This document shows, piece after piece, positions 50,918 to 59,293 of a DNA stretch of 64,000 nucleotides. The translations under genes and the position numbers were made by a program. Location: assembly GCA_022843485.1 (NCBI GenBank), contig JALHNM010000003.1, forward strand, positions 62,001 through 126,000, given 5' to 3'. The notes under the pieces were generated by a model that did no database searches, was not told the origin of the DNA, and was given only the letters and a program-made list of their open reading frames with translations. This stretch comes from Fimbriimonadaceae bacterium. GTDB lineage: Bacteria > Armatimonadota > Fimbriimonadia > Fimbriimonadales > Fimbriimonadaceae. Numbering within the stretch: position 1 is the first letter of the stretch; each line of letters begins with the position of its first letter.

Positions 50918-51708
50918 AACGGCCGACCGGGACGAGGACGGCCTGGGGCCGAGTCCTCCTCTTCCTCGCCCTGATCGGCGGGGCGGGGGTGGCCGCGGCC
51001 CAGGCCGCCCAAGCGACGCAGGGCGCCATCCCGATCCCGACGATCCAACTCGGGGTGGGCAACGGCAAGGGCCCCGAGGATCTGAGCACGTCGCTCCAGA
51101 TCCTCGCCCTGCTGACCGTCCTGAGCCTCGCCCCGGCGATCCTCATCCTCACGACGGCCTTCACCCGCATCGTCATCGTTCTGAGCTTCGTCCGAACCGC
51201 GCTCGGCACGCCCACCATTCCCCCCAACCAGGTCCTCGTCGGCCTCGCCCTCCTCCTCAGCTTCTCGGTGATGGCCCCGACCTACGATCGGATCAACAAA
51301 GAGGCGATCCAGCCCTACGTCCGGGCCGAGCGGCCGATCACGTTCCAGCAGGCCGTCGAACGGGCCCAGGTGCCGCTCAAGGACTTCATGCTGAAGCACA
51401 CCTACGAGAGCGACCTCAAGATGTTCGTGGAGATGCGGGGCCAGAAGCCGACCTCCCGCGAGGACCTTGACTTCCTCACGCTGCTCCCCGCGTTCGTGAT
51501 CAGCGAGCTCAAGACCGCCTTCGTGATCGGCTTTTACATCTTCGTGCCGTTCGTGCTCATCGACCTCATCGTCGCGAGCGTGCTCATGGGCATGGGCATG
51601 ATGATGATGCCGCCCACGGTAGTCTCACTCCCCGCAAAACTGCTGGTCTTCGTGCTCGCCGATGGGTGGGCGGTGCTCGCGAAGGCGATCATGGGAGGGT
51701 TCGGTTGA
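50914..51708 (+). CDS. fliP: Flagellar export gate protein FliP
   Basis: A 264-aa protein overlapping fliO by 4 nt (ATGA). A signal peptide (GRVLLFLALIGGAGVAAAQ) and the family blocks ILILTTAFTRIVIVLSFVRT, LLPAFVISELKTAFVIGFYI and VASVLMGMGMMMMPP are present. Five FliP subunits form the core of the type III export pore with FliQ and FliR. Confidence 0.95.
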   Translation: MKRPTGTRTAWGRVLLFLALIGGAGVAAAQAAQATQGAIPIPTIQLGVGNGKGPEDLSTSLQILALLTVLSLAPAILILTTAFTRIVIVLSFVRTALGTPTIPPNQVLVGLALLLSFSVMAPTYDRINKEAIQPYVRAERPITFQQAVERAQVPLKDFMLKHTYESDLKMFVEMRGQKPTSREDLDFLTLLPAFVISELKTAFVIGFYIFVPFVLIDLIVASVLMGMGMMMMPPTVVSLPAKLLVFVLADGWAVLAKAIMGGFG

Positions 51709-51974
51709 ACGAAGCGGCGGCGATGGACGTGGCCCGCCAGGGCCTCCAACTCGCCCTCTCGATCACGCTCCCGCTGCTGGGCGTCGCGCTCGCCGTCGGC
51801 CTTGCCGTCTCGGTGATCCAGGCCGTGACCCAGGTGCAGGAGGCCACCCTCACCTATGTCCCGAAGCTGGTCGGGGTCTCGGCCGTGCTCGTCGTGATGG
51901 GCACCTGGATGATCGGGCAGATGGTCAAGTTCGCCCAGTTCTGCCTCGAACAAGCGTCGAGGATGTCGCCGTGA
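51705..51974 (+). CDS. fliQ: Flagellar export gate protein FliQ
   Basis: An 89-aa protein with two transmembrane helices (LQLALSITLPLLGVALAVGL, LVGVSAVLVVMGTWMIGQMV) and the conserved loop QAVTQVQEATLTYVPKL. The TTG at 51705 overlaps the fliP stop and has GGGAGGG just upstream; the ATG at 51723 is an alternative and would still give a nearly full-length protein. Confidence 0.92.
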   Translation: MNEAAAMDVARQGLQLALSITLPLLGVALAVGLAVSVIQAVTQVQEATLTYVPKLVGVSAVLVVMGTWMIGQMVKFAQFCLEQASRMSP

Positions 51975-52717
51975 GCCTCGATGGGCCGCTGGTGTTCGCC
52001 GGGCTGTGCGTGTTCGTACGCTGCGCCGCGCTGATGCTGACGGCCCCGATCTTCGGCACCGTCGTCCCGGTCAACGTCCGCGTCCTCCTTTCGGCCGTCA
52101 TCGCCTTCGCCCTGGCTCCGGCGGTGCAGCCCCATGTGGGTCCCCTGCCCCAGGAGACCGTCTCGCTGATCCTCGCCGTCGGGCGGGAGGTCCTCGCGGG
52201 GGTAGTGATCGGGGGCGCGGTCCAACTCGTGGTGAGCATGTGCCAGTCGGCCGGGGCCTTCTTGGACATCCAGGTCGGTACGGCGGCGTCGCAGGTGTTC
52301 AACCCGCTCTTCGGCGGGGCGGCGACCCCGATCGCCCAGTTCAAGCTCATGCTCGGTATCGTCATCGTGTTCCTCGCGGACGGGCACCTGGCCGTGCTTC
52401 GGGCGTTCGCCCTCAGCTTCTCGGCCGTCGGGCCAAGCCCAGGGCACACGCCCGGCGAACTCCTCGTCCTCATCGGCCAGTTGGGGGTGCTCGGGATGCA
52501 GATCGCGGCCCCCGTGGTCGCCACGACGGTCATCCTCGACGTTTCGGCCGGCCTCATCAACAGGGCTGTGCCCCAGACGCAGCCGTTCATGTTGTCGCTC
52601 CCGATCAAGCTCACGCTCGGAGTGGGGACCCTCGCTATCGGGCTCCCTGCCCTGGTGACGGCCGTCCACTTGGGCCTCGACCGGGCGATCGAGGCGATCG
52701 GGTTGGCCCTGAGGTAA
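51971..52717 (+). CDS. fliR: Flagellar export gate protein FliR
   Basis: A 248-aa membrane protein from a GTG overlapping the fliQ stop. It shows FVRCAALMLTAPIFGTVVPV, VREVLAG-type VGREVLAGVVIGG, the AGAFLDIQVGTAASQVFNPL segment and the final LPIKLTLGVGTLAIGLPAL, all FliR features. One copy completes the FliP5-Q4-R1 gate. Confidence 0.94.
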   Translation: MSLDGPLVFAGLCVFVRCAALMLTAPIFGTVVPVNVRVLLSAVIAFALAPAVQPHVGPLPQETVSLILAVGREVLAGVVIGGAVQLVVSMCQSAGAFLDIQVGTAASQVFNPLFGGAATPIAQFKLMLGIVIVFLADGHLAVLRAFALSFSAVGPSPGHTPGELLVLIGQLGVLGMQIAAPVVATTVILDVSAGLINRAVPQTQPFMLSLPIKLTLGVGTLAIGLPALVTAVHLGLDRAIEAIGLALR

Positions 52718-52720
52718 CGG

Positions 52721-53788
52721 ATGGCCGAACAGCAGTCCGGCGAGAAGACTGAACAGCCGACTCCGAAACGGCGCCAGGACGCCCGCAAGAAGGGCACCGT
52801 GGCGCGGTCGACGGACCTCGTGGGGGCCCTGGGACTGCTCGCCTCGACCTTCATCGTGCCCGTGGCGGCGGTGACCCTGACCGAGGGGGCGTTCAAGGCG
52901 TTCTCCAACGGCTTGGCACGGATCCCCGGCACGGGAGAGATGGGCGACGTGGTGCGCTTCTCGCTCCAGATGGGGGCGCCGCTCGTGCTGGGCCTGCTGC
53001 CGATCATGGCGACGATGATCTTGGTCGGTATCGTTGCGAACCTCGTCCAGGTCGGCTTGATGGCCACGCCGGAGTCGATCGCGCCGAAAGCCGAGCGGAT
53101 CAACCCCCTCGCCGGGTTCAAGCGGCTGTTCTCGGGCCGATCCTTCGTAGAGGCCCTCAAGGCGATCTTCAAGATGTTCCTGTTCGGTTGGATCGCGTGG
53201 ATGGCGATCCGCGAACGGTGGGACGTGCTGGTGAACCTGATGAACCTGCCCGCCGGGCTCGCCGCCCGGGAGGTAGGGTACTTGGCCCACACGATCCTCA
53301 TCCGCATCGGCATCGCGTGGCTCGTGCTGGCGGTGCTCGACTACGCCTACCAGCGGTGGGAGGTCGAGAAGCAGCTCCGCATGACCCGCGACGAGCTCCG
53401 GCGGGAGATGCGGGAGCAGGAGGGCTCTCCAGAGGTCAAGATGGCGCAGATGCAGCGGCGCCGACGGCTGGCCAAGGGCAGCCTGGCATCGCAGGTGAAG
53501 GACGCCGACGTCATCGTCACGAACCCGACCCACTTCGCCGTGGCCCTGAAGTACGAGCGGAGCCGGATGCACGCGCCGATGGTCGTGGCGAAAGGGCAGG
53601 ATCTGATCGCACTGCGGATCAAGGAGCTCGCTCGGGGGGCCAAGGTGCCCGTGGTCGAGAACAAGGTCCTCGCGCGCGCTCTGTACAAGAAGTGCGAGGT
53701 CGGTTCGTTCGTACCGCGCGACCTCTTCGCGCCGGTCGCTGAAGTCCTCGCCTACGTCTTCCAGAGCGTCGAAAAGGCCCGGCGGTAG
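52721..53788 (+). CDS. flhB: Flagellar export switch protein FlhB
   Basis: A 355-aa protein 3 nt after fliR. The N-terminus (EKTEQPTPKRRQDARKKGTV) and four helices are typical, followed by the cytoplasmic domain with the self-cleaving NPTH motif (Asn268) in DVIVTNPTHFAVALKY and the KVPVVENKVLARALYKKCEVG block. Cleavage switches export from hook to filament substrates. It is the last gene of the cluster; flhA, which often follows, is not here. Confidence 0.95.
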   Translation: MAEQQSGEKTEQPTPKRRQDARKKGTVARSTDLVGALGLLASTFIVPVAAVTLTEGAFKAFSNGLARIPGTGEMGDVVRFSLQMGAPLVLGLLPIMATMILVGIVANLVQVGLMATPESIAPKAERINPLAGFKRLFSGRSFVEALKAIFKMFLFGWIAWMAIRERWDVLVNLMNLPAGLAAREVGYLAHTILIRIGIAWLVLAVLDYAYQRWEVEKQLRMTRDELRREMREQEGSPEVKMAQMQRRRRLAKGSLASQVKDADVIVTNPTHFAVALKYERSRMHAPMVVAKGQDLIALRIKELARGAKVPVVENKVLARALYKKCEVGSFVPRDLFAPVAEVLAYVFQSVEKARR

Positions 53789-53876
53789 TCCCGAACTCAG
53801 CGGGGAGGGCCCAGAGAGGACCCGGGCGGGCGAACTTCGCCCAGGTGGGTCACGTCCACTACGGCGATCAAGCAAG

Positions 53877-53918
53877 AAAAAACGCTGGTCGGCAGAGAGG
53901 TACAAGCACCGACCAGCG
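53877..53918 (-). terminator. Strong minus-strand intrinsic terminator with no gene directly before it
   Basis: In the minus-strand RNA a perfect 10-bp stem (CGCTGGTCGG/CCGACCAGCG, 53883-53918) is followed by TTTTTT. The nearest minus-strand gene already has its own terminator at 54091-54120. Confidence 0.75.
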
Positions 53919-54090
53919 AACGACGCTGACACTGAGCGTGGCTCGTTGCCCACGCACTTGGTCTCGGGGCCGTTCCCGCGTGAACGGGGCGGCTCCTACA
54001 AAGCGTTATTGACGGATCAGGAGGCGGATGTGACACGGGGCTTGAAGCATTTTTCTCGGCGGTGGCCGAGAGGGCCCGTCCCCGGGCACG
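53919..54090 (-). ncRNA. Candidate small RNA gene between two minus-strand terminators
   Basis: No coding frame is convincing here. On the minus strand it contains CCGTTC-ACGCGG-GAACGG and ACGCT-CAGTGTC-AGCGT hairpins before the terminator at 53877-53918. A promoter is not obvious. It matches no RNA family I can recall (not SRP, tmRNA or RNase P). The rest of the flhB-sigma gap (53789-53876) holds a weak GGGCG/CGCCC hairpin and nothing else. Confidence 0.28.
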
Positions 54091-54120
54091 AAAAAGGCGC
54101 AGAGGGGATGCCTCCGCGCC
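54091..54120 (-). terminator. Intrinsic terminator of the sigma-factor gene
   Basis: In the minus-strand RNA GGCGCGGAGG pairs with CCTCTGCGCC (one G-U) and is followed by TTTTTC. It starts 27 bp past the stop codon of the sigma factor. Confidence 0.75.
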
Positions 54121-54146
54121 CTGATCTGACCGACTCCCGCCGGTCT

Positions 54147-54713
54147 CTAGTTGACGAAACCCAGCTCCTGACGGAGCTCCCGGTTGCGCCGGAGGGCTTC
54201 CATGGCTCGCGACACCCGCTTTCGGGCGTTGACCGGAGTCAGCCCGACGGCGGAGGCCGCCTCTTCGAACGAATAGCCGTGGCCGAACCGGAGTTGGAGC
54301 AACTCCTTGTCCAGGTCCGACAGGTCTTCGAGGGCCGCCTCGAGCACGCCACTAGCAGAGAGGTCGACCGGCTCCGGTTCGACCGCCTCCGGGACGCTCT
54401 CAAGCGGTGTCTCGGACGACCGCCGGGAGTAGGCGCCCCGCCACCACGTGCGGGCCACGTTCCGGGCGAACCCCGTCAACCACGCGTCGATCGACCCTCG
54501 CGATGGGTCGAACTCTCCAAGTGAGTCGAAGACCTTCGCCATGCAGTCCTGGACGAGATCGTCCGCGTCCTGCGGTCTCAGGCCAAAGTTCAAGAGCCGG
54601 CGCCGAAGCACCGACCGAACGTGTTCGGCCAGTCTGTCGGCCGATCCACGGTCACCTCTCGAGTACTGATCTATCCACACGGCCGAAAGGCCGTGCTCTT
54701 GCACTCCTATCAT
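54147..54713 (-). CDS. ECF-type sigma-70 factor
   Basis: A 188-aa sigma factor with region 2 (RPQDADDLVQDCMAKVFDSL, GSIDAWLTGFARNVARTWWR) and region 4 (LSDLDKELLQLRFGHGYSFEEAASAVGL, then KRVSRAMEALRR). A linker of about 30 residues joins them, with no region 1 or 3. It probably directs RNA polymerase to a stress or envelope regulon. A divergently transcribed zinc-finger protein 278 bp away is the likely anti-sigma. The start is uncertain: ATG 54713 or the GTG three codons later. Confidence 0.88.
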   Translation of the reverse strand: MIGVQEHGLSAVWIDQYSRGDRGSADRLAEHVRSVLRRRLLNFGLRPQDADDLVQDCMAKVFDSLGEFDPSRGSIDAWLTGFARNVARTWWRGAYSRRSSETPLESVPEAVEPEPVDLSASGVLEAALEDLSDLDKELLQLRFGHGYSFEEAASAVGLTPVNARKRVSRAMEALRRNRELRQELGFVN

Positions 54714-54991
54714 GTTTTAACCCCACAAGCAAGAACCCAAGCCAGTCGCGTCGTGCGCGTCCGGCCCGCTTGAGTATTGACTCTGGAGCAGCCTGAAGTG
54801 ACGCTCCGAAACGTGAGTTTTCGAACACTCGTATTTCTGCCTGTCACGCGCAATCAGACCCACTCGCAGCGTCTAGAAGGGAAAGGGTCCGCCTCTCATG
54901 TCACAACGAGACGTCGTGGGTGCAATACACTATCGACCGTCTCGCCTGAGACTAGACAAAGTCTTCCCCAGGGGCCGGTCAGGAGACACCC
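54714..54991. other. Divergent promoter region between sigma and anti-sigma genes
   Basis: No gene seen. It holds TACACT (54926-54931) as a possible -10 toward the anti-sigma, an imperfect palindrome CACAACG-AGA-CGTCGTG (54902-54918) upstream of it and a GTCTC-GCCT-GAGAC hairpin near 54939-54952. The sequence is less GC-rich than average. Confidence 0.35.
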
Positions 54992-55231
54992 GTGGTCGAA
55001 AACGCCTACCGACTCATGAACCAAATCGACTCGCTTGAACCGGACGACTCGAACCTGTGCGACGAGGTCCGGGACCTCCTCTACCTGTACGCTTGCGAGG
55101 AGCTCGCCCCGGAAGAGGTCGAGGTCGTGGAGGCCCACCTGGCCACCTGTCAAGGGTGCCAGGCGGCGCTCCACGAGCACCAGGTGCTAGCCGCCTCCCT
55201 TCCTTCCGCCTTCCTAGACAGATCGCAGTAG
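54992..55231 (+). CDS. Putative zinc-finger anti-sigma factor (zf-HC2)
   Basis: A 79-aa protein from a GTG preceded by AGGAG. The core YLYACEELAPEEVEVVEAHL followed by ATCQGCQAAL gives H49-x3-C53-x2-C56, the HC2 zinc finger of anti-sigma factors; Cys23 or Cys35 could be the fourth ligand. It has no transmembrane helix, so it would be a soluble regulator (RsrA-like in layout). The divergent ECF sigma gene is the probable partner. Confidence 0.78.
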   Translation: MVENAYRLMNQIDSLEPDDSNLCDEVRDLLYLYACEELAPEEVEVVEAHLATCQGCQAALHEHQVLAASLPSAFLDRSQ

Positions 55232-55269
55232 TCGGCCAGTCAGCGCAAGTAGGTCTTTTGGCCTCAACC

Positions 55270-57669
55270 TCAGGTGCCGGTGGTACCCGCAAGTCCCCAA
55301 TCGCCGTCGAAGAACCCTGCCTCCAGGACGGCGCGTGTCCCCGAACTGGCCGTAGAGGGGTCGATGACCAGGTAGTCCGGCAGGTGGACCCCCGCCGCGA
55401 AGAGGGGCACCCGCTCGACCGCCCGGCGCGACTTAGGCCCCGTCGCCGCCACCACCGCGACCAGCCTCCCCTCCCGAGGGCGGACGAACAGGCAGCCGAA
55501 ATCGCCCCGGCGCACCCGCTCGCCGACTCGCACCTCCCCGGCCCCGACCCCTACCGGGCCTTCGCCGACGAGGGACGGGTAGGCGCGGTTGGAGCCCGCA
55601 TGGCCGTAGAGGATGACGTTCCGACCAGCCGCGGCCGCCTCGTCGAACTCCGTGTCCAGTACGACGTCGACCGAGCCGTTCCCTCGGTACCACCACGTCT
55701 CCGCGTCGTAGACCGCCTTCGAGAGGTTCCACGCGTCCTCTTCGGCGTCGCCGGCCGTGCCCACGACGAAGAGCATGCGGTGGCGGAAGGCGTCCTTGAA
55801 CGGGCCGTACGCCTCCGGGCCTTTGCCGGCCCACATTCCGGTCGCCTCGGCCCACGTCCCGTCCCGGCGCTCGAGGCGGACTGGGCCGAGCCCTGGGAGG
55901 ACGGTGAGCGCCGTCCCATCGATCTCGACAGCGAGCGGGACGCCGGGGGCGAGGCCCGCGGGGTCGATCTCGAGGCGGTCCACGTTCTCGGTCGAGCCGG
56001 ACAGTCGGGGTAGCGGCCGCGACAGGGTCAGGTCGATCCGGCTCGGCTCGAGCGACCTCGCCTGGCGCACGACCCTGGCCCAGTGGCAGCGACCGTTCAC
56101 TGCCGGCGAGACCGTCGTGAACTCGACGTGGGCCACTGCGCCGGACTCCCGAACCCGGCGTCGGTCGAAGAGGTCGAACAGCGGTCGATAGTCGACGCAG
56201 TCCGCCCCCGGCTCGGGGGTGGTGTCGTACCAGTGCCCGCCGCCCGGCTGTTCGTGCCAGTCGAGGTCGCGGTGGAACTCGCCGAGCCGCCGCCGCATCT
56301 CCCGGGCCTCCGTCACGGGGACAGTCTCGTCCGCGTCGCCGTGGAGTACGAACACCCCGAAGTGGAGGGCGTTCCGCACGAGAAGGAGCGTGTCGCTCAG
56401 GTTCGCGGCCCGACGCAGCTCGCGCTCGACCGGAGTCGGGTTGGGGTACTCGACGGCCCCAGCGTACGACCAGACGGAGACCCACCCCGCGGCCGGGGCG
56501 ATCGCTCCCCAGCGGTCTGGGTCGGTGAACCCGAGGTACCAGGTTCCGTGGCCCCCCATGGAGTGCCCGGTGAGGTACGTACGGGTCGGGTCAGTCGCGA
56601 GGGTGCGCTGGGCATGAGCCAGCACTTCGAGCGCGTCGAGGCGACCCTGGTCCTCCCAGTTGAACCCGTATGGCCGGCGGTTCGTGGGGCAGACCACGTG
56701 CGCCCAAGGCTTCGCCCCGTAGGCCCCGGCCTGGCCGGAGGCCTCCACGCTCGCCCCGTGCAGGCTCAGCACGAGGGCCTTCCCCGGCCCTGGCTCGCTC
56801 GCCGGGTGGACGGCGTAGTACTGGACACTCCCATCGACCTCGCTCACGAAGGTGACGCTCCGGGGTTGCCGCGGGTGCTTGACGGCAAGCCGGAAGCCCG
56901 CGCTCGCCCGGGCCTCGCCTGAGCGGTCCAGGAGTTCGACCGTGAACGGGACTGGGGCGAGGTCGCTGGCGGTGACACCGGGAAGGCTGACCCGGACTTT
57001 CCGGAGCGTCATGGGCGGCACCTTGGCTGGCCGCGCCGGGCCGACCGAATCGCCGACGCGAGCCCGGACGTTCGCGTCCATCCAGGCCTCCGTCGCGTTG
57101 AGGACGAGGATCGAGGCCTCGGGAGCTTGGGGCTCCCCCACGACGAGGTCCGGAAGCGTCGGGTCTTCCGTCGAGACCGACCAGCCCGACTCGACGGGGT
57201 GGACCTTGATCGACGCCCGCCCGTTCGCGACCGTCATCAGGAGGTCGTTCCGCCCGGCCCGCAAGGCGACGGGGAGCTTGGCGTAGCCGTACCCGTAGAC
57301 GTCGCCCACCCGGGGTCTGCCGTTGACGTAGACCATGCCGTTCCCGCGGACCTCGAGGAGGGCGGGGCGGGCTTCGGGCGAATCGACCGACGCCGCGAGG
57401 TAGCCGCCCTGCAGGGCCGGGCCAGAGAAGCTCCCGTCCTCACCCGCCGTGACCGGGGTCCATGTCACCGTCCGACCGTCCGGCGTTCGGAGCGAGGTGC
57501 CGGTAGCGGGGGCCTTGCCGTCGTTCTCGACCCACCAGGCGAGCACCGGGTCGAGGGAGAACGGGGCCCGCTCCCGACGCAGAACGGGCCCGATCGCGAG
57601 GCCCTCTCGGACGATCAGCGGGTCGGCGGTCGTGAGGAGCAAGGCCAAGGTCGCGGTCGTGAGCGGCAC
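55270..57669 (-). CDS. Secreted alpha/beta hydrolase (prolyl-oligopeptidase/esterase family)
   Basis: A 799-aa protein from a GTG (CAGAAT lies 5 nt upstream). The signal is short (PLTTATLALLLTTA). Residues about 15-280 are beta-rich, with a PA14-like GNGMVYVNGRPRVGDVYGYG. The hydrolase core has the nucleophile elbow LTGHSMGGHG (Ser370), an acid in FVLHGDADETVPV and His in QPGGGHWYDT. A further C-terminal 270 residues are probably a second alpha/beta-like domain (RHRMLFVVGTAGDAEEDAWN, VILYGHAGSNRAYP). The substrate is unknown; an ester or peptide of the environment is likely. Confidence 0.82.
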   Translation of the reverse strand: MPLTTATLALLLTTADPLIVREGLAIGPVLRRERAPFSLDPVLAWWVENDGKAPATGTSLRTPDGRTVTWTPVTAGEDGSFSGPALQGGYLAASVDSPEARPALLEVRGNGMVYVNGRPRVGDVYGYGYAKLPVALRAGRNDLLMTVANGRASIKVHPVESGWSVSTEDPTLPDLVVGEPQAPEASILVLNATEAWMDANVRARVGDSVGPARPAKVPPMTLRKVRVSLPGVTASDLAPVPFTVELLDRSGEARASAGFRLAVKHPRQPRSVTFVSEVDGSVQYYAVHPASEPGPGKALVLSLHGASVEASGQAGAYGAKPWAHVVCPTNRRPYGFNWEDQGRLDALEVLAHAQRTLATDPTRTYLTGHSMGGHGTWYLGFTDPDRWGAIAPAAGWVSVWSYAGAVEYPNPTPVERELRRAANLSDTLLLVRNALHFGVFVLHGDADETVPVTEAREMRRRLGEFHRDLDWHEQPGGGHWYDTTPEPGADCVDYRPLFDLFDRRRVRESGAVAHVEFTTVSPAVNGRCHWARVVRQARSLEPSRIDLTLSRPLPRLSGSTENVDRLEIDPAGLAPGVPLAVEIDGTALTVLPGLGPVRLERRDGTWAEATGMWAGKGPEAYGPFKDAFRHRMLFVVGTAGDAEEDAWNLSKAVYDAETWWYRGNGSVDVVLDTEFDEAAAAGRNVILYGHAGSNRAYPSLVGEGPVGVGAGEVRVGERVRRGDFGCLFVRPREGRLVAVVAATGPKSRRAVERVPLFAAGVHLPDYLVIDPSTASSGTRAVLEAGFFDGDWGLAGTTGT

Positions 57670-57838
57670 GTCCCATTCTGGCCCGGTAACCCTAACTGAA
57701 GCCGCTGCGGGGGGCTCCGGAGTCGAACTTGGGTGGGACGAGACTCGTCTTTGTTGTGAGAGAGGCGACGTTGCCTCCCCCCCGAGAGGGGTCTCGAGGG
57801 CGAGACCTGACCGCTCGCGCGAGTTCTTTGCGCAAGTG

Positions 57839-57868
57839 ATGACAACCGGGGAACTCCCAAGCTACAAT
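57839..57868 (+). promoter_or_regulatory. Sigma-70-type promoter of the histidine kinase gene
   Basis: ATGACA (57839-57844), an 18-bp spacer and TACAAT (57863-57868). Transcription near 57875 leaves a leader of about 40 nt without a clear Shine-Dalgarno. Confidence 0.65.
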
Positions 57869-57913
57869 TCGCGTTGGAACCTAAGACTTAAGTCCCATAA
57901 CACTGTGTTGACC

Positions 57914-59215
57914 ATGACCCGAGCCGAATCGTCCCGACTCCTTGAGGCCGTCCACCTGGCGACCCGTACTCTTGCGAGTGCGGCCGACGTGGACGCCGTG
58001 CTCCGGGACGTCCTGGAGATCTGCGTCCAAGCCGTGGGCGCGGAGGGCGGCACGATCTACACCCACGACCCCGCCAACCGGAAGCTCCGGTTCGCGTTCG
58101 TCTTCCCAGAAGAGGTCGCCCAGCGCCTCGAACGGCTCGACGTGCCGGACGACTACGGCGTGGCAGGCCGGGTGTTCCGGTCGGGCCAGGCCGAGACCAG
58201 TAGCTTCCCGCGCGAGGGCGACCCGAACCGGATCCGCATCCAGAAGAAGACGGGCATCACGGTCCGGACGATGATCACGCTCCCGCTCGGCATCCCGGGA
58301 ATGGACCCGATCGGCGTGATCCAGCTCGTCAACAAGCGCAACGGGAACTTCAACGAGAACGACGAGGCCGTCCTCGAGACGGTGAGCTCGGTCTCGACCA
58401 TGGCCATCCAGAACTCGCGGCTGCTGGCGCAGCAGACCCGGGTCGCCTCGCTCGAAGGGATGGGGCGGGCCGCCCACGACCTCGCGAACAAGGCGGGCGT
58501 GCTGACCACGTTCATCGCAGACTTCCGGCGGAACCTTGAGGGTCTGCGGGAGGCGGTGTGCGACGGGCAACCGAACCCGCAGGCCAGCTTCTACCTCGAG
58601 ATGCTCGAGGGGGCGTTCGAGGACGTGTTCGCGCCGTACACCGAGCGCGTGTTCCGGTACGCCCGGCTCATCAACGACCTCGCCGCCGGGAAGCGGCTCA
58701 CAGCCAAGCTCAAGCGGGCGTCGCTCGGGGTCGTGGTCCGCGAGAGCTCCGAGTACCTCGAACCGCAGGGCCGGGCGACGAAGGTCAAGATCGAGTACGC
58801 GATCGACGACGACCTGCCGGACTTCGAGTTCGACGACCTGTTCGTGATCCGGATCGTCGAGAACCTCGTGGGGAACGCGATCCGGGCCGTCGGCGAGACC
58901 GTCACCGACGAGTGGCTCGCGGAGAACCGGCACGACGAGGACGCCACCTTCGGCACGGTGACGGTGCGAGTGACGTGCGAGGACGGGCACCAGGTCCTTG
59001 AGGTCACCGACACCGGGCCCGGGATGTCGCCCGGGGCAATCCGCGCCGTGCTCGCGGGCACTGCCGGGTCGAACTGGCAGCGGACGGTCGGGAGCGGGAT
59101 GGGCACCAAGGTCGTCCTCGAGCTGGCCCAGGCCCTCGGGGCTCGGGTGAGCGTCAAGTCGCTGCTCGGCGAAGGGGCTACCTTCCGCATCGACTTCCCT
59201 CAGGGCTGCTGCTAA
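57914..59215 (+). CDS. Soluble GAF-domain sensor histidine kinase
   Basis: A 433-aa protein. Residues about 10-165 are a GAF domain (LEICVQAVGAEGGTIYTHD ... GVIQLVNKRNGNFNENDEAV). The phospho-acceptor motif is GRAAHDLANKAG (His188), followed by a long helical region and HATPase_c motifs (ENLVGNAIRAVGE N-box, VTDTGPGMS G1, GSGMGTKVVLELAQ G2). It has no membrane helix. No response regulator is adjacent, so the partner is unlinked. In-frame GTG 57905 and TTG 57908 are alternative starts. Confidence 0.88.
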   Translation: MTRAESSRLLEAVHLATRTLASAADVDAVLRDVLEICVQAVGAEGGTIYTHDPANRKLRFAFVFPEEVAQRLERLDVPDDYGVAGRVFRSGQAETSSFPREGDPNRIRIQKKTGITVRTMITLPLGIPGMDPIGVIQLVNKRNGNFNENDEAVLETVSSVSTMAIQNSRLLAQQTRVASLEGMGRAAHDLANKAGVLTTFIADFRRNLEGLREAVCDGQPNPQASFYLEMLEGAFEDVFAPYTERVFRYARLINDLAAGKRLTAKLKRASLGVVVRESSEYLEPQGRATKVKIEYAIDDDLPDFEFDDLFVIRIVENLVGNAIRAVGETVTDEWLAENRHDEDATFGTVTVRVTCEDGHQVLEVTDTGPGMSPGAIRAVLAGTAGSNWQRTVGSGMGTKVVLELAQALGARVSVKSLLGEGATFRIDFPQGCC

Positions 59216-59293
59216 AGCGGAGCGCGGAGCTCCAGCTCCGGAGGATCCCCAAGGCCACGACCCCGATCCCGGCGATTTATGCCACCCTAGGCT

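Noticed and set aside
54679-54694. ACGGCC-GAAA-GGCCGT hairpin
   Set aside because: It lies within the first codons of the sigma-factor gene; the GAAA loop is on the non-transcribed sense, so no RNA role is claimed.
57715-57730. Minus-strand GTTCGACT resembling a tRNA/tmRNA 3' end
   Set aside because: T-stem arms are not complementary and no CCA-proximal acceptor pairing is found.
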